A stretch of DNA of 64,000 nt from Phoronis australis (Eukaryota; Phoronida; Phoronidae), in assembly GCA_002633005.1 (NCBI GenBank), contig NMRA01000758.1, forward strand, positions 1 through 64,000, in the 5' to 3' direction. The notes beneath the pieces are model-generated. The model ran no database searches. It was not told the origin of the DNA and worked only from the letters and a program-made list of their open reading frames with translations. Positions 36,201 through 47,982 of the stretch are shown in pieces (position 1 is the stretch's first letter; every line of letters starts with the position of its first letter). The position numbers were made by a program, and so were the translations under genes.

Positions 36201-39200
36201 CCGATGCAACGGGCTTGGAACCTGATAAGTGTTTCCGACCCGGAGTTCGATATCTACTTTCCACAGGACCTTGCCTTCTAGTCCATGTTACCGCCTTCAG
36301 TTGATAGTTTTGAGACAAAAAAGAAACGTGATCTTAAACTACAGACCATGTTTTTGTATTACTTAATATAGTTTTAGAGGCATTTCAGCTGTAAGTGTGT
36401 TTAATTGTGTTGACTGTTACATTGCTAATTATTATTGTTCTATTTTTACCCGAGGTGATGCCTTACTTGCAGCAAGGGTAAATAATTTTGGGAAGTATTA
36501 CCAGCGATTTCCGTATATAAGTTGGGGAAACCAAACGTCTTATGTAAAAATACACCAGGGCCTATACTCAGCAATGCCGAATACACGAACACAGTATAAA
36601 TACTGTAGCTCACCCTAATTATATCCTAGTGGGAATAGCATTATTTTTAGATTTCAAGCATGCATTTTTATTCTCAGATATGCATCCTAGGTATATTTTA
36701 GGAAAAAATTTAAGATACGCAAATTGGCCATATTTTCTTCTGGATTTATATACGGAAATTTACGGTGGATCTTCTTAAACCTGTAAACCATGAAAATTTC
36801 ATTGAGACAGTTTTGTTCTACTAACATGTTCAACTAACATTCCGTTCATGCAAGTCGGTCAGTACGTTCGCATTTAAGGCGTTATTGCAACAGGTAAGTG
36901 TTGTTTTGATTTTTGTTTGGTGCTTCCATATTTTATTTTGTTATGTATTCCTGTCTTCAGATAGTCACTGTTATTCTTCAACAACATTTCTGTACTTATA
37001 ATGAGACTTCAGTAAACTCGCGACTGTTCATACTTTAAATGTTAGCAGAAGTGTGTAGTGTCCATCAGCAGAGACCTGTGGGAAGAACTATTTTCCGTAA
37101 CTGTAGCAAATATATGACGCAATGAAATGAAAACGGTCGACATAGATGAATTGTAATTGGTTAAATGTATATTAAGAAAGAAAATTAAGTATATAAATAG
37201 TAGACCGGTTCTTGAATTGCCTGGTTTACGTCCTTCATGAGTTCACCTGTCCCAAATTGAGTGCTTTCGTTTTTCTTTTCAGGTCGTCACTAGTCGATTC
37301 TTCTAACAGTCGTGATCTGCCCAGTAGCCTATTGTATCAACGTGCGCAACAACGGTCTTGGCAGGGGGTTGCACCAAGCAGACTCCCTTAGAATTAGTGG
37401 CACAAAATCGACATTGGTGTGCAGCAGGAGGCCGAGGGGGGGAGGGGTGGCGGCGTAAATTAGTAGTGACTGAGGGAGACTGAGCTGCGCGAAATTGGTG
37501 ATGACCGTGGACGGCGCTAAACTGGTGACGACCAGAAGAAACGGCCCTGTTATCTTCCTCGCAGATTATCAGAAAATGCTAACGATTATCAGTTTCATTT
37601 CATCCACAAACAGATTTCACAAGTCAGAGTTTTCACTGTGGTTGAAAACGTAAGCGAACCCAGATGTGTTAGGTCACCTCAGTTGCATGAAGACGCGCCA
37701 GTGTATCACTGAGTTAATATCGGGCGTTTCAAAGGCTGTGGATGAGAAAGGTTTTAATTGTAAAAAAACGGTTGGGTGAATTTGATGTTGGTAGCATTTG
37801 AAATTGCATTTGCTTTCTAGTCAACGCCCTTATATATACAATATGTTAGTTAATCGTGTCTTCAGCCGCGCAGCACTGTACTAGTCGACGCATTCCCATC
37901 GTTTGCAGTAGGCCTAAACATGTAGAACGACAGCGCTTCTTCAACAATTCAGACGACTACCAGGACGACAAATGGGGATCACGAGTAGATGAGAAACTAC
38001 TCGTTTTATTATCATGATTGTCTTTTTAATCTGTTTTGGGTAATTGTTCAATCAAAGTTTTTATGTTGAAACTGAGCTTTCAGATAATATGGAAATAAAC
38101 GTGTCAGAGTTAACTTGCGTTTCGGTTTGTAACCAGCAGACAATGCATGGATACGTTTAACAAACATAAATATATGCTATGTTCTTGTCATTGTTCGTCA
38201 CTTTCTTCACTGAACTCGTTCCCACATCCATTACTGTTACGTTTAATGCAAAATTCGTTAAAATTGAGAAAGCGCATGTTTTGATGGTCGGGAACCCTCT
38301 TTGTGCGCCGAATACGCAAGTCCAGCTTTTTATTGGGAAACCATGCGTTGACAGCGCAAACTCGACATTTTTTATTGAGAAAACGCATTTTTACAAAAGA
38401 GAATCGGTTGTCTGTAACGTTTCATGTGCGTCAACAACGCAAACCAGACCCACTCATTGAAAAGCCCATATTTGTCACCAGGAAGACTCTTCACAACGCA
38501 GCCCGGCCGATATTTCAAGTGAGATAGCGCAGTTTTGAAAAGATTCCGTCTCTTGCCGAGAACGGTTTTTGAGCATCGGCAATGCAAGCCGAATATTTCA
38601 TATTGAGAAAGCACATCTTTGAAAAGAAGAACCAACACTTGTTGGGAACGGTCTTTGTGCGTCGACGACGCACATTTCTTATTGGGAAAGCCAGATTTTC
38701 AAAAATTAATCGCTCAGACCATTTGAGTCTCATTTACCTGCAATTATACTGCTATCAAATGACCGAGCCAGCATTGTTGATACTACGACCACTCATCGAA
38801 ATAATGTACACCCACGAAATTCGGACACTAGCGGAAACCCAAATTTGGAGGTCCGCCAAATTCGGACACCACAAAATGATATTTCGCGAGATTCGTCCAA
38901 GAATAATTTTTTCTATTGGAATTAATTTTCAGTGTCCGAAAATCACGCGACTTTACCGTAGTATGATTAAATAAAAGTACTTTAAATTGATCTAATTTCA
39001 TTGTCAAAATAGTGAGAGCTGTTACATTATTAAAAAGTCAAACGGACACAAAAAATATTTTCAAACTGAAGATCATGAAAAAATCAATGAGATAACACTA
39101 AGGATCAAACCCTTGATTTCACGCACAAAACATTAAAGCCATCCGCCATTCCAAGCATTATAAGCGAAGCACACGGCCATCTCGCTAAATTCTTGCATCT

Positions 39201-42200
39201 GAGTTTTCAGTAATGTCAGCATGTGTTTACGGACCGACAACCATGGTCGTTTCCGCAACATACCTCAACGTCCAATCAGAACTCGCACAGTATTCACCGA
39301 TTCTCAGTATTGATTCTTTCCCCAAGATTACCTCTTTTCGGATGATAGCTGACTGAAAACTAGTCGGTAATTTTCTCCAGACTACATGTGTCGATTGCAC
39401 TAGCAGACGTCATTTTCTTCTTCAGAGCTGCCTATCCAAAAACTGAGCCTTCAGTACCATTGGGCATTTCTTTCAGTATTTTCTGAAGTTTTTCAGTAAC
39501 AAAGTACGAAGACACAAACATGTAGAGGGGGGGGGGCGCTGAAAAACTTTTATATAGTGCAATATGACTTTTTCTTGAACACTCAAAAGTAAACACAAAG
39601 CCAAACAAACCTTTTGCAGTTATGTTAAGGACTGCGCATAACAAGATTTCAACTCGGCAAGTTGCTTCTTAGAGTAAACCCTAGATTCACATTTACTTCA
39701 TCAAAAAAACAACTTTGGTCCCCGAATGATTGGTAACAGCAACTGCTAGGCAGGCAACACACGCTTTGTCGACGCGGAATTGTAGCCAATGCGCAACATG
39801 CTTTCTGATTATTCTTTAATCTATCCGATAACATAGCTTGTTCTAAACAAAGCAAAGCCAAGCAAAAGCCAAACCCGAGTATCGTTCACGTGATTCAGTG
39901 CTAATGACCTATATTTTCCATGTCACAGATTCAGTTAAATTGTAAATCGACTCGATACGTCAGACAGCAATGTGGACGATGTGATTGGTTAACAATGACA
40001 TGACCCAATAACCAAGCAACAATGCTTGCGATCATTTATGCTTTCGAGGTATCCTTGTTACTTGGCGAAATAAATTTTGCCAAGTATGTTGGTCTTCCAT
40101 CAAGTTTTTTTTTGTTTGTTCGCACGATACAGGTCGCAATTTTGTCCGATCATTACGAAATTTACACATAACACGTAGTTCCGGAAGTACTGGAAGCCTA
40201 TTGTTTTTCATCAAAATCGGATCCAAGATGGCGGCTATGGTGGCCATTTTGTTTTCAAAAGCTTCTGGAGGCTACAATTTTTTATGTACAGGTTTGAAAC
40301 TCAGGACCGGATGTGCACCGGAAATTGTTTACTTCCGTTTAAAGATGGCGGAAATATTGGCATTCACGCATGCGCACCTCGATTTTGGGGAAAAAACATT
40401 TTCTCCTGTAAAGAGCACAATATAGGACCAATTCCTTTGAATTTTTGCAGTTATTAGTTTTTATGACTTGCTATTAGACAAAGCCAAAAAACCAGAAGTT
40501 GCTTTCAAGATGGCGGATCTGCCGCATGTTGACCTATTTTCAGTCGTGCTAAGGTGCTATTTATATGGGAGAAGGAAATGACATGAATTTTTGCATGCGG
40601 ATTCTCTAAGGTATACTCTTTCAAATGAACTCTAACAATTTTTTTCTCAGACTTACCGTTTTCGAGATATTTGACTTTAAATTAAAAAAAATGCAATTTC
40701 ATTTTTTTAGAAAAAATTACAAAATTAGGCGATACCATCACTTTAGATAGAATTTTGAACGGGCTTTCAGAAGATGTTTTCCATTTTTCGCTAGGACGTC
40801 TACTTTTCGAGTTATTTGAGATTTTCTGATAACGCTGTTCCTTTGTTGAGCGCTCTTGCAGCATTGATGTTGGTTTAGCTTCTATTGAACTAGACTGTAG
40901 CCTATTTCTTATTGATTTATGACATCTAAGCTCATCATATGAATGTTATGATGTTGTTCATAATCGCCACCACCATCATCATATTCGTCATCTTCGTCAT
41001 CATCTCCGACGTCGTCTTTTCTTCAGTTAATTTCGCCAAGTGTTGCTCAACACTGTAGCCTATTTCTTAGTGATTTCTGACCTCTACGTTCGTCATATGA
41101 ATGATATCATAACTTGCATTGTCCATCATCGCCACCATCGTCGTCATAGCTGTCATCTTCGTCATCATCTCTGTCGTCGTCTTTTCTCATCATCTCTAAC
41201 TTGGTTTTTTGGGTAATTTCGACAAGTGTCGCTCCTCGGAGCGCTTTCATTTATGATATCGCAACCACAACGACGATGTAAAAGAGAGAATGCCGAATAA
41301 AAGAACAAATTTCAAGAACTTAACAGTTTTATTCTTCTGTACAACATGCAGAGCATTCCGCACTACCATATTTTCAATGAAAATCCGTAATAAATATAAA
41401 GACACTCCCTAGTAGTAGGCAGCTCTACTTCTTGACTTGTGATGCGGAGGAACAACACCTAATATAGATGTCGCTGCCCATCCGATCTCGGAAAGGTCCA
41501 TTGCACAATGCCATTTGAAAAACAACTGTCAGTGCCGTTGTTTAGTAAATTTTGACTCGTATAAAATCCGTTGAATTCAAATCGACAGCCACACAAAATT
41601 GAGACAATACAGAGTATAGCAGAGCCTGCTTAGTGTCAATGTAAATCATGACAATAAGCGGAATACCACATTAAGCTGATTCCGACTTGGCAGCGATCGA
41701 AACCAATGCCTATCATGGTGGAAAATCTATTTAAAGAGCTTATTATTTAAAACGACTTACCGTATTCTTGTTAAAATGACATGGGCAAGAAATTGAATTT
41801 CGGGCCTCAAAAGTGGGGCCATCTTATATTAAGGTAGGTGGATACACAAAAAAAAATAATTTTGACTGTTTTTTACATTTTTATGTCATCCTAATCTTTA
41901 ATTTTTGATGCACAGTATAGTGAAGAAAAATAAAATTATTCTGAAAATCCAAAGTTGTTTTTTAATTATATTTCACCAAGATTCAGTAAGTCACATGGCT
42001 TGACTGCTCACCAGCTCAGTAACTGACAAATGGGGCGGATTTATACAAGGACACTAGCTCAAATCTAACCCTGTCAACAAACATTGCGTAACCGGGCAAT
42101 CGAGAGTGCTGTACCACCTGATATAGATGTTGTAGCGAGACCAAGAATAAAATAATTCTATGTTTGACCATGTGAAAGTTGGTGGTGAAATGGTGAGTTC

Positions 42201-45200
42201 CTGTTTTAAGCCTGAGCCTGCAAAAAAAATTAAGTTGAGTACGCTAAGTCCTACCGAAGCCATCACTGCACTCAGCTTGAGGAGTCAGTACAGAAAATTG
42301 TGCGTGTGCAAGAGAAGTCGGAAAGGTGAGGTGTCTTGCGAGAGGACGCTGCGAGTCGACGTGGGTGGTGTTGCACGATTCAATGAGAGTGCATGCACGC
42401 GTTGTGAAGACACGCCGCGCGTGCGAGACATGGACAACTACATGCCGTCAGAGTAGAGTTTTTGGAGATAAACCGTGCTTCTGTGCTAGGAACGCGGCGT
42501 GGAGGAACTAGGTGGATTTTTTAACTTGCCGCCAGTCGTAACCCAAAAATTAGAGAAATGACCGAGTGTTCATCATAACAAAATTGATCCAGCGCATATA
42601 TTCAAATGTATCCCTGAATTAAAACTCATGATATACAATTTTAGTGGAAGGCAATATAAGCAACTTTGGTAACTTGCGAATCCCACCCAAGCGACGCTAC
42701 TTGCACAGAAAGTGCCATTTTTTTTTCCCAAAGTCCATTCGGTCAAAATGTTGGCGGTGCAGGCACGTGAAAATGTTGAACCATTATGATTAAAGTAGTT
42801 CTTTATCCTCGTCGCCAATATTCTTATGTAGATAGTAACGCGGCGATTTGATATAACACATATATTGGTGATGAAGAGACAGTAACTACATATAATATTG
42901 GAATACTAACGAACAGGCAAACAGGTCTATGTAATATAGTTAGAGAGTCTTTTACCACAGTGAGTAGAGAGTTCAGATGAATCGCATAAACAATCAACAC
43001 ATGGTTTTAATGATGTATGGTCGGCACACTACCACGACAGACAATAGATCAACGCTAAGCTCCGCCCACATGACAGCCATATTTGTTTTGGTCGTCTGTC
43101 GTGTTTCACAAGTTCCCAAAAATGATTAAAATTATGCTGTAAACAAACAGGTATGTCACATTTTCTAAACATGAAGTGAATATCAGCTTTATTTCTAGTA
43201 CATCAACAAAAATTGGAACATAATGACCGTGCTTTCTGAACGAATTTTGACCTCAAGTGGCAATAGATGCCCGCTTAACTTCAAAGTCGTTTTTCTCGAC
43301 TCTTGATTTCAGGGTAGTGACAAGATTCTTGGGCCTATTTTTCCGCAACACGTGGGTCAATTTTTACGAAACTTACAAATTTGAAATCCTCGAGAACTGT
43401 AGTAAAATCGCATGCCAGGGTTTTTTGATACAAGGACCAGATTTTCAGTTAGACGGAAAGTGACCAAATGACAGAAAGTGGCATGCTTGCCTCAACTCAC
43501 ACACAAAAAATACCACAAAATCAAGATCATGATTTTGTACACTATTTGGTATGGATAAGTAGAATATTGCGTAAGGAAACAGGTGATTATAATCTCTGTG
43601 CATTTTGAAAAAAAATTCGAGGTAAAATTGGATTTTTTGAAAATTTAAAAATTCGATATTTTAAATTTAAAAAAAAAATTTGTCACTTTTAGAATCATTT
43701 CTAACTAGTTTAAACCCCTTTTATACTTATTTTAGATAGGAACCTAGAGATTTGACTAGTGTATACACCCCCCTTAATATAGGTGCCCTGCAGGAAGGCG
43801 GGTGAAGAGCGAAGCCTTCAATATTAATACGGAGGGTCCCTCCTGAATGCAGCCACAGAGCCCCAAATTAAAATTCTTACCAGTATGTAATTTTAGCAAG
43901 AATGAATCATTTTAAATAAGCTGTTTTTAGTGAAATTCAGCTAAACAGGAAATGACCAGTTTTTATCCTGGCGTTCAAAAAGGCAGTTGAACTACAGATG
44001 GTTAGCTTAAAGATAGAAAAGCGAAGGTACATCGTACGCTAATAATAAGTGGGTGGGAACCAATTTTGCTCATTTATAATGACTAATATCTGGAATATAA
44101 CAATAATTCATGACATTATGCTGATTTTTTACACATGGGTTCAATGAAAAATGATTCATTTTTTGACATTTCAAGACAGTGGACCAGAAAAGAAAAAAGT
44201 TATGGCAGGGCAGTATAATATTGGCAATTCTTTACCTAACCCCACAAAATAGTCGGCACGTGAAATTGTATTTTGGAAAATTACTCAGCAAACTTCAAGA
44301 TTAAGTAACTTAAAAAATCATTAGGTCCAACTGTGCTGTGCTGTGAAGTAAAACAACATCAGTATTTGCAGTAAAATGAGTTGCAACTATTTTAGCCAAA
44401 ATACAGATTTCCAGTACCTGGCAAAAATTTGCCAAGTAATTCATACTGTAAAAGAATTTCATTTCTATTAGCTTCATGTCAATAAACTAAATTAAGGGTT
44501 AGCTAAGTGTTAACTAAGGGTTGACTAAGGATTGACTAAGGGTTAACAAAGGGTTGACTAAGAGTTAACTAAAAAAAGTAAAGGCACAGAACTCTGCATA
44601 TGAGTAGATAATTTTGCACGAAAACTTTTGAGATCTTTTCAACGTGTGTGAGGTCAATACAGAAAATTTATGGTTGTCAAGACTTTCAATAAAGATCTTG
44701 TGAGAGCGGGAAATGAACTAGGTGATATCCAGGTCAAATTTCACTACAGAAATTTTGACAGCTGTGTGTAGACCTATTTAATCTAAAAACTTTGACTTGT
44801 GTGCACCAGGGCTAATGTGGATGATGCTTAGCTATTTATTCTATTAGGACTAGTAAACATTTTGTTTACACTTCATATCTCTTTTAAAAATTGCAGAATT
44901 AAAAGGCAACAAAGGTGACAACATGACAGCTATCCTTGCTGGTTCCATCACAGGTGCAGTTGTCCTACTAATACTCGTAGCATTAGTGGTGGTTCTGGTT
45001 ATCAGGTAAGAGATCAAGTGACAACTGTTCAGCTAAGCTTTTTATTACCATACAAGAGTTTTAGAAAACAAAACTATATCTCACATTCACTCAGCAAAGA
45101 CTTACAGTTAGAAAGTTCCACAAGCAAAAATCAAATACAAAGCTTCACAGGATTAAATAAGTTATAACTAAGCTAGGGTTGATTAATTTATCATTTTAGT

Positions 45201-46320
45201 TTATTGAGTTTTAATTACGGACGTCAAATTTTAGCGACTCAACTTTGGCACAGCCTCCCACTCAAAAGCTCACTGTATATGGTAAAATATCACCGAAGAC
45301 AAAACTAACAGCCGAATTTTCACTTTTTCATTTTTCAAGGGGTTCTAACATTGTTGAGAATGCTTAAATTTTTTTCAAATACTTTCTATTGATAGGAAAG
45401 CCATGGATAGAGCAAAGCATCTATATGGCACGGTACATCATTCATGAGGGAAATCAGATCTGTTCGCCATATTACATCATAAACTGATGAGATTTTCTCG
45501 GAACTAACTTCATGTATTTGAATTGAGTTTCATCTCAGATATTGCTAAATGTTTTTTCAGAAGGAAACGAACAGAGAGAGAACCTGAGAATGGCACACAG
45601 TTACGCAATACCCACGCTGAGGGAACTACTAATCCAGCTTTCACATCGTATGATGAACCATTCAGTAATAATCCGAAGGGGAGTGAAGTCTCCAGCAAAC
45701 AACAACATGACCAAGTGGGAACAGTCCAGGTCACCGATAGAAGAGAGTCCAACACAAGTCACTTGTATGCTGAAGTTCAAGACGTACAGACAGGTAGAGT
45801 CAGGTTACCTACTCTACCATCAGACGAGTATGCAGACGTGTATTATTCTGCTAACAAAATCAACTCTGAAGGGGAACATGCAACACTTCCTCCAGCAGAA
45901 CAGGATCAAAATCACAACAAAGAGCTACCAGTGAGTTGTACTGGTGGAGATTTGTACACACAACCACTGAATCCACACCTTAATAACCATACACATCAGA
46001 GAGAGACAACAAAATCCTCACAGCGTCCCGCCTCTAAGCCAAAACCTCCGCCATTACTCCTTAAACCAGGTCACATCTCAGCATCGTCGCCACGAAATAC
46101 TAAGGGCATTCCACATGAAGATGTTGGTGGCGACCTCTATGCACAACCAGTGAAAGCAGCAGAAAAGTTTGAAATGATGGAAAATGAGATTGAAGAACAA
46201 GCATCACAGCCTAACGACACCAGCAACATTCCACATGAGGAGATTGGTGGCGACCTCTATGCACAACCAGTGAAAGCAACAGAAAAATTTGAAATGACAG
46301 AAAATGAAATTTACGAATAG
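27227..46320 (+). CDS. Gene 2: SUEL-lectin receptor with YxxP-rich tail, 509 aa
   Basis: Five exons (27227-27299, 32631-32951, 34141-34407, 44897-45005, 45561-46320) join in frame to 1530 nt. Order: signal peptide, SUEL lectin domain, Thr/Pro/Ser stalk, one membrane helix, 252-residue tail. The extracellular boundaries are phase 1 and the membrane exon is 1-2, the same as the other cluster genes. The tail carries GGDLYTQP, two GGDLYAQPV, SHLYAEV, DEYADVYYS and NPAF: YxxP fits the known Crk-family SH2 preference and YAEV/YADV are generic SH2-type sites. My inference is a surface receptor signalling by tyrosine phosphorylation. Intron 1 (5.3 kb) and intron 3 (10.5 kb) are filled with repeats and transposons. 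Confidence 0.86.
28200..31560. repeat. Complex tandem/segmental repeat array in gene 2 intron 1
   Basis: About eight diverged units, each with motifs AATGACCTTTGACCCGGAAA, AATGACCCCAAAGTTGCACC and GGTCATTCCGGTGCATTTT. The GGTCATTCC anchor occurs at 29171, 29682, 30095, 30693, 31098 (as GGTCAATCC) and 31528, spacing 405-600 bp. Two subtypes (GGTCAAAAA versus GAGTCAAATC after the anchor) follow in order A-B-A-B-B-A, a higher-order pattern. Units before 29000 are older. Minus-strand open frames here are by-products. Confidence 0.87.
31690..32075. repeat. Hairpin minisatellite, about six units
   Basis: Each unit has an AATAAGAAGATAAAATACGT spacer followed by ACTCTGCGCTTACACGCGCA GAGT. The latter forms an 8-bp stem (CTCTGCGC/GCGCAGAG) with a 6-base loop; perfect copies lie near 31886, 31962 and 32051, others have one or more mismatches. 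Spacing is 55-90 bp. It adjoins the larger array and lies in gene 2 intron 1. Confidence 0.88.
32269..32508. mobile_element. MITE with GCGCGCACCCAG ends, copy 2 (reverse orientation)
   Basis: A 240-bp element starting ATGCGCGCACCCAGCC and ending CTTGGGTGCACGCAT, an imperfect inverted repeat. The interior matches the complement of 22031-22267 across nearly its whole length. It lies about 120 bp upstream of the gene 2 lectin exon. Confidence 0.75.
32631..32951 (+). CDS. Gene 2 exon 2: SUEL lectin domain
   Basis: Acceptor TTTTCTTCCAG, donor GTAAGT, phase 1-1, 321 nt as in gene 3. Peptide starts DELHANGCHDKGSIRLECNI and ends KYVAIFYRCISG. The SUEL pattern is clear: GSIRLEC, TILFDSIYYGW in place of the YGR strand, CTNKTSCNIIV for the CxGKxxCxV box, and a final YVAIFYRC. 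Several N-glycosylation sequons (NIT, NKT twice) are present. Confidence 0.86.
32952..34140. other. Gene 2 intron 2, nothing identified
   Basis: Begins GTAAGT and ends TCATTTTCAG. A GC-rich inverted patch (GGGGGCAGGTGCCCCTGACC near 33440) is the only notable structure. Confidence 0.6.
34141..34407 (+). CDS. Gene 2 exon 3: Thr/Pro/Ser stalk
   Basis: Acceptor TCATTTTCAG, donor GTAGGT, phase 1-1. Encodes 89 residues with short repeats TSTMP, TSTMP, TSTTP, SPKTP, SPTTP, SPTMP, then a Pro/Thr/Ser-rich remainder ending TTTGSAESRDG. Typical of a densely O-glycosylated spacer. The internal 15-bp repeats make it prone to length variation. Confidence 0.82.
34636..38958. mobile_element. 4.3 kb TA-flanked TIR element in gene 2 intron 3
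   Basis: Left end CGGTAAAGACGTGTGATTTT is matched by the inverted right end (38934-38958) with two differences in 25 bases, both bordered by TA. Subterminal motifs TTCGGACA recur near both ends. The interior has no intact transposase frame but includes a tandem repeat (38255-38715). It contributes over 40% of this intron. Confidence 0.83.
38255..38715. repeat. Diverged tandem repeat inside the 4.3 kb element
   Basis: About five units of roughly 80-115 bp, each with a TATTGAGAAAGCGCAT-like start and a GTGCGTCGACGACGCAC-like core. Core variants are GTGCGCCGAATACGCA, GTGCGTCAACAACGCA and GTGCGTCGACGACGCAC, the last a short palindrome. Long open frames on both strands arise from the repeat and are not genes. 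Confidence 0.62.
38959..40893. other. Gene 2 intron 3, no gene seen
   Basis: AT-rich intronic sequence. Similar CAAGATGGCGG / AAGATGGCGGA phrases at about 40226, 40344 and 40508 suggest an old dispersed repeat. Nothing else is supported. Confidence 0.4.
40894..41209. repeat. Two-copy tandem duplication, period 158 bp
   Basis: ACTGTAGCCTATTTCTTATT at 40894 recurs as ACTGTAGCCTATTTCTTAGT at 41052, followed in both by TCATATGAATG and CATCTTCGTCATCATCTC. Each copy contains a (CATCATCGTC) trinucleotide-rich patch. Confidence 0.77.
41760..43901. mobile_element. Probable decayed TIR element
   Basis: The left 45 bases (CCGTATTCTTGTTAAAATGA...) match the complement of about 43858-43901 at roughly 70-75% by eye, and a TA precedes the left end. 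The right terminus has lost the CGG end. Interior open frames show no transposase. Confidence 0.42.
44496..44572. repeat. Seven 11-bp units, GGGTTGACTAA
   Basis: Units at 44496, 44507, 44518, 44529, 44540, 44551 and 44562 vary around GGGTTGACTAA, for example GTGTTAACTAA and GGGTTAACAAA. It resembles telomere-like repeats only superficially. Confidence 0.92.
44897..45005 (+). CDS. Gene 2 exon 4: transmembrane helix
   Basis: Acceptor AAATTGCAG, donor GTAAGA, phase 1-2. Encodes ELKGNKGDNMTAILAGSITG then AVVLLILVALVVVLVIR: a long hydrophobic helix preceded by a polar linker with an NMT sequon. Confidence 0.88.
45561..46320 (+). CDS. Gene 2 exon 5: cytoplasmic tail with tyrosine motifs
   Basis: Acceptor GTTTTTTCAG, phase 2, open to TAG at 46318-46320. 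Begins RRKRTEREPENGTQLR and contains TNPAFTSYDEPF, SHLYAEVQ, DEYADVYYSA, GGDLYTQPL, a proline-rich KPKPPPLLLKP segment (possible SH3 ligand), and two copies of IPHEExGGDLYAQPVKA. No enzymatic domain. The pattern is that of an adaptor-recruiting signalling tail. Confidence 0.87.
46108..46317 (+). repeat. Coding tandem repeat, period 120 bp, in the gene 2 tail
   Basis: ATTCCACATGAAGATGTTGG at 46108 recurs at 46228 as ATTCCACATGAGGAGATTGG. Each unit carries one GGDLYAQPVKAxEKFEM site, so the duplication doubled the tyrosine motif without shifting frame. Confidence 0.92.
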
Positions 46321-46411
46321 TGACTGAACTTATGAGTATATAAAACCACAATAATAGTTGACAAAATATGCAGCAGTCATTTCATTAACAGCAAATTGCC
46401 CTTATCTTAAT

Positions 46412-46417
46412 ATTAAA
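46412..46417 (+). promoter_or_regulatory. Candidate poly(A) signal of gene 2
   Basis: ATTAAA about 92 bases after the stop, a common variant hexamer. No AATAAA is seen nearby. Confidence 0.35.
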
Positions 46418-47921
46418 ACTGTACAAAATATTATTAGGATGACAAGTTGGTTGTATTTATGTATGGACACTATTGATTTTAAAAATTTGAAGACGTCTAA
46501 TATTTACTTCTCAATTTTAAAAACAGTCATGTTGGTCGTTTGCCTTACTTATTATTTTTAGACTTTGAAACTGGTTGGCTAAACAGGCGTGTTGTTTAGG
46601 ACAACAATTGTCTCCATCAATACACATTCGGCCATGCCCATGAATAGCGACTATCTCACTCCAATATGTGACAGTGCTATCAAGCCCTTGATGTACCAAA
46701 GACTTGGAGGGATAAACTGGGGTAAACAGTGCATGCCTTTTCGACTAGTCCACTTGCATGCAAATCTTGTTAGCGGAAGATTTGCCTAAGGTAAATTCTC
46801 ACCAATTTAGAACACAATATGGTGAACAAATGAAATTTTGCTTATTGATATTTTTATAAATAGATATTTGTAACTTATCTAAATTAATGCTTTACAGTTT
46901 TCAAGTTCTGCACCATAGCAACCACGAGACATTGTTTTGAACAACTGTGAACATTCACAAAGTTACAACACATTGAAAACTGAAGAGAGGAGACTTTGGC
47001 AATTATTTGTATCCAAAGTTAGTGAGGTTTTACCATCACCAAGCTATATTGGTCCAGTGCACTGAATGGAAGGGAAGAAAGATCACTTTAATTGGTTGAC
47101 TGGATAATTCGAGGATGATTTCAGCAGCTAGTCCACTATAAAAAGACACGTTGTGGGGGACACTAAACCCCTCCATCATATTTAGATGATACCAATTCAA
47201 CTGCATTACAATACACAAAAGTTATGGGTTTAGAAAATCGTTTCAATGAAGTTCATTAAATATCTCAATTTACAATGCTCCATTTGATTTGGTATTCTTA
47301 AAACCCTTGTGCTTTTTCAAAAAAGAACTTCCAATAGCACTGACCGTGAGACAACCACCTGTGATCAATTCAAAAGTGGCAGGTGAAGTTTGTGTTTTAT
47401 AAATATCAAATTACACAGAAAGACTTGACATCCCGCTCAACAGATCACAATAAGGTGAGAAAGAAATACCTTAGTAATTGATCACTTAAGTTGTACAAGC
47501 ATGTGACTGGCAATATTTGGGACAAACCAGGAAATGAAAGATATATATTTAAGGGAAAAAATAATAACAAATCTCCAGTAAGTGCAGTATAGTGGTAAAA
47601 TTTAATTTGAACAATTCAGCACCAAAACATGTAAATCAGTATTTTTTATTTTGTAAAGTTTAGGAGTAAGGCCTGCAACCTTGTTCAGTCCTGATACAAA
47701 ACCAGTCGTGCATTCAGCCACTGAGGTCATTCAGCTGTGAAGCTCAGTATATCATATCCACACTCTGCAATAAATGAATACAAAAGCCCAAATAAAAACT
47801 TCCTCACCACAAATTTGACCTAGACCAACATATTAAGGGCAGTGGATTGGTTTATCAGCAACATGGATGGAGGGTCTCAATATTGGCTCTGAACATATGG
47901 ATCATAACAAAATTTGAAAAG
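46418..47921. other. Intergenic between genes 2 and 3
   Basis: Only about 1.5 kb separates the genes. GGTAAATTCTCACCAATTTA at 46790 matches GTAAATTCTCACCAATTTCG at 56820, probably a dispersed repeat end. No promoter element could be assigned. Confidence 0.45.
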
Positions 47922-47982
47922 ATGGTTTTAATAGAAAACCCTGTGCTGTGGTGTTTCCTAGTAGTGGGAGTCTTAAGTCAAG
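47922..47982 (+). CDS. Gene 3 exon 1: signal peptide
   Basis: MVLIENPVLWCFLVVGVLSQ then donor GTAAGA, phase 1. The core VLWCFLVVGVL is strongly hydrophobic, with a plausible cleavage near LSQ. It lies 615 bp before the lectin exon. Confidence 0.82.

Noticed and set aside
38179-38974. Several long overlapping frames on both strands
   Set aside because: They arise from the tandem repeat inside the 4.3 kb transposon.
44496-44572. Possible internal telomere repeat
   Set aside because: The unit is 11 bp (GGGTTGACTAA), not TTAGGG, and only seven copies occur.
45561-46320. Classical ITIMs in the gene 2 tail
   Set aside because: SHLYAEV, DEYADV and GDLYAQP lack the required I/V/L/S two residues before Tyr, so they are described only as generic SH2-type or YxxP sites.
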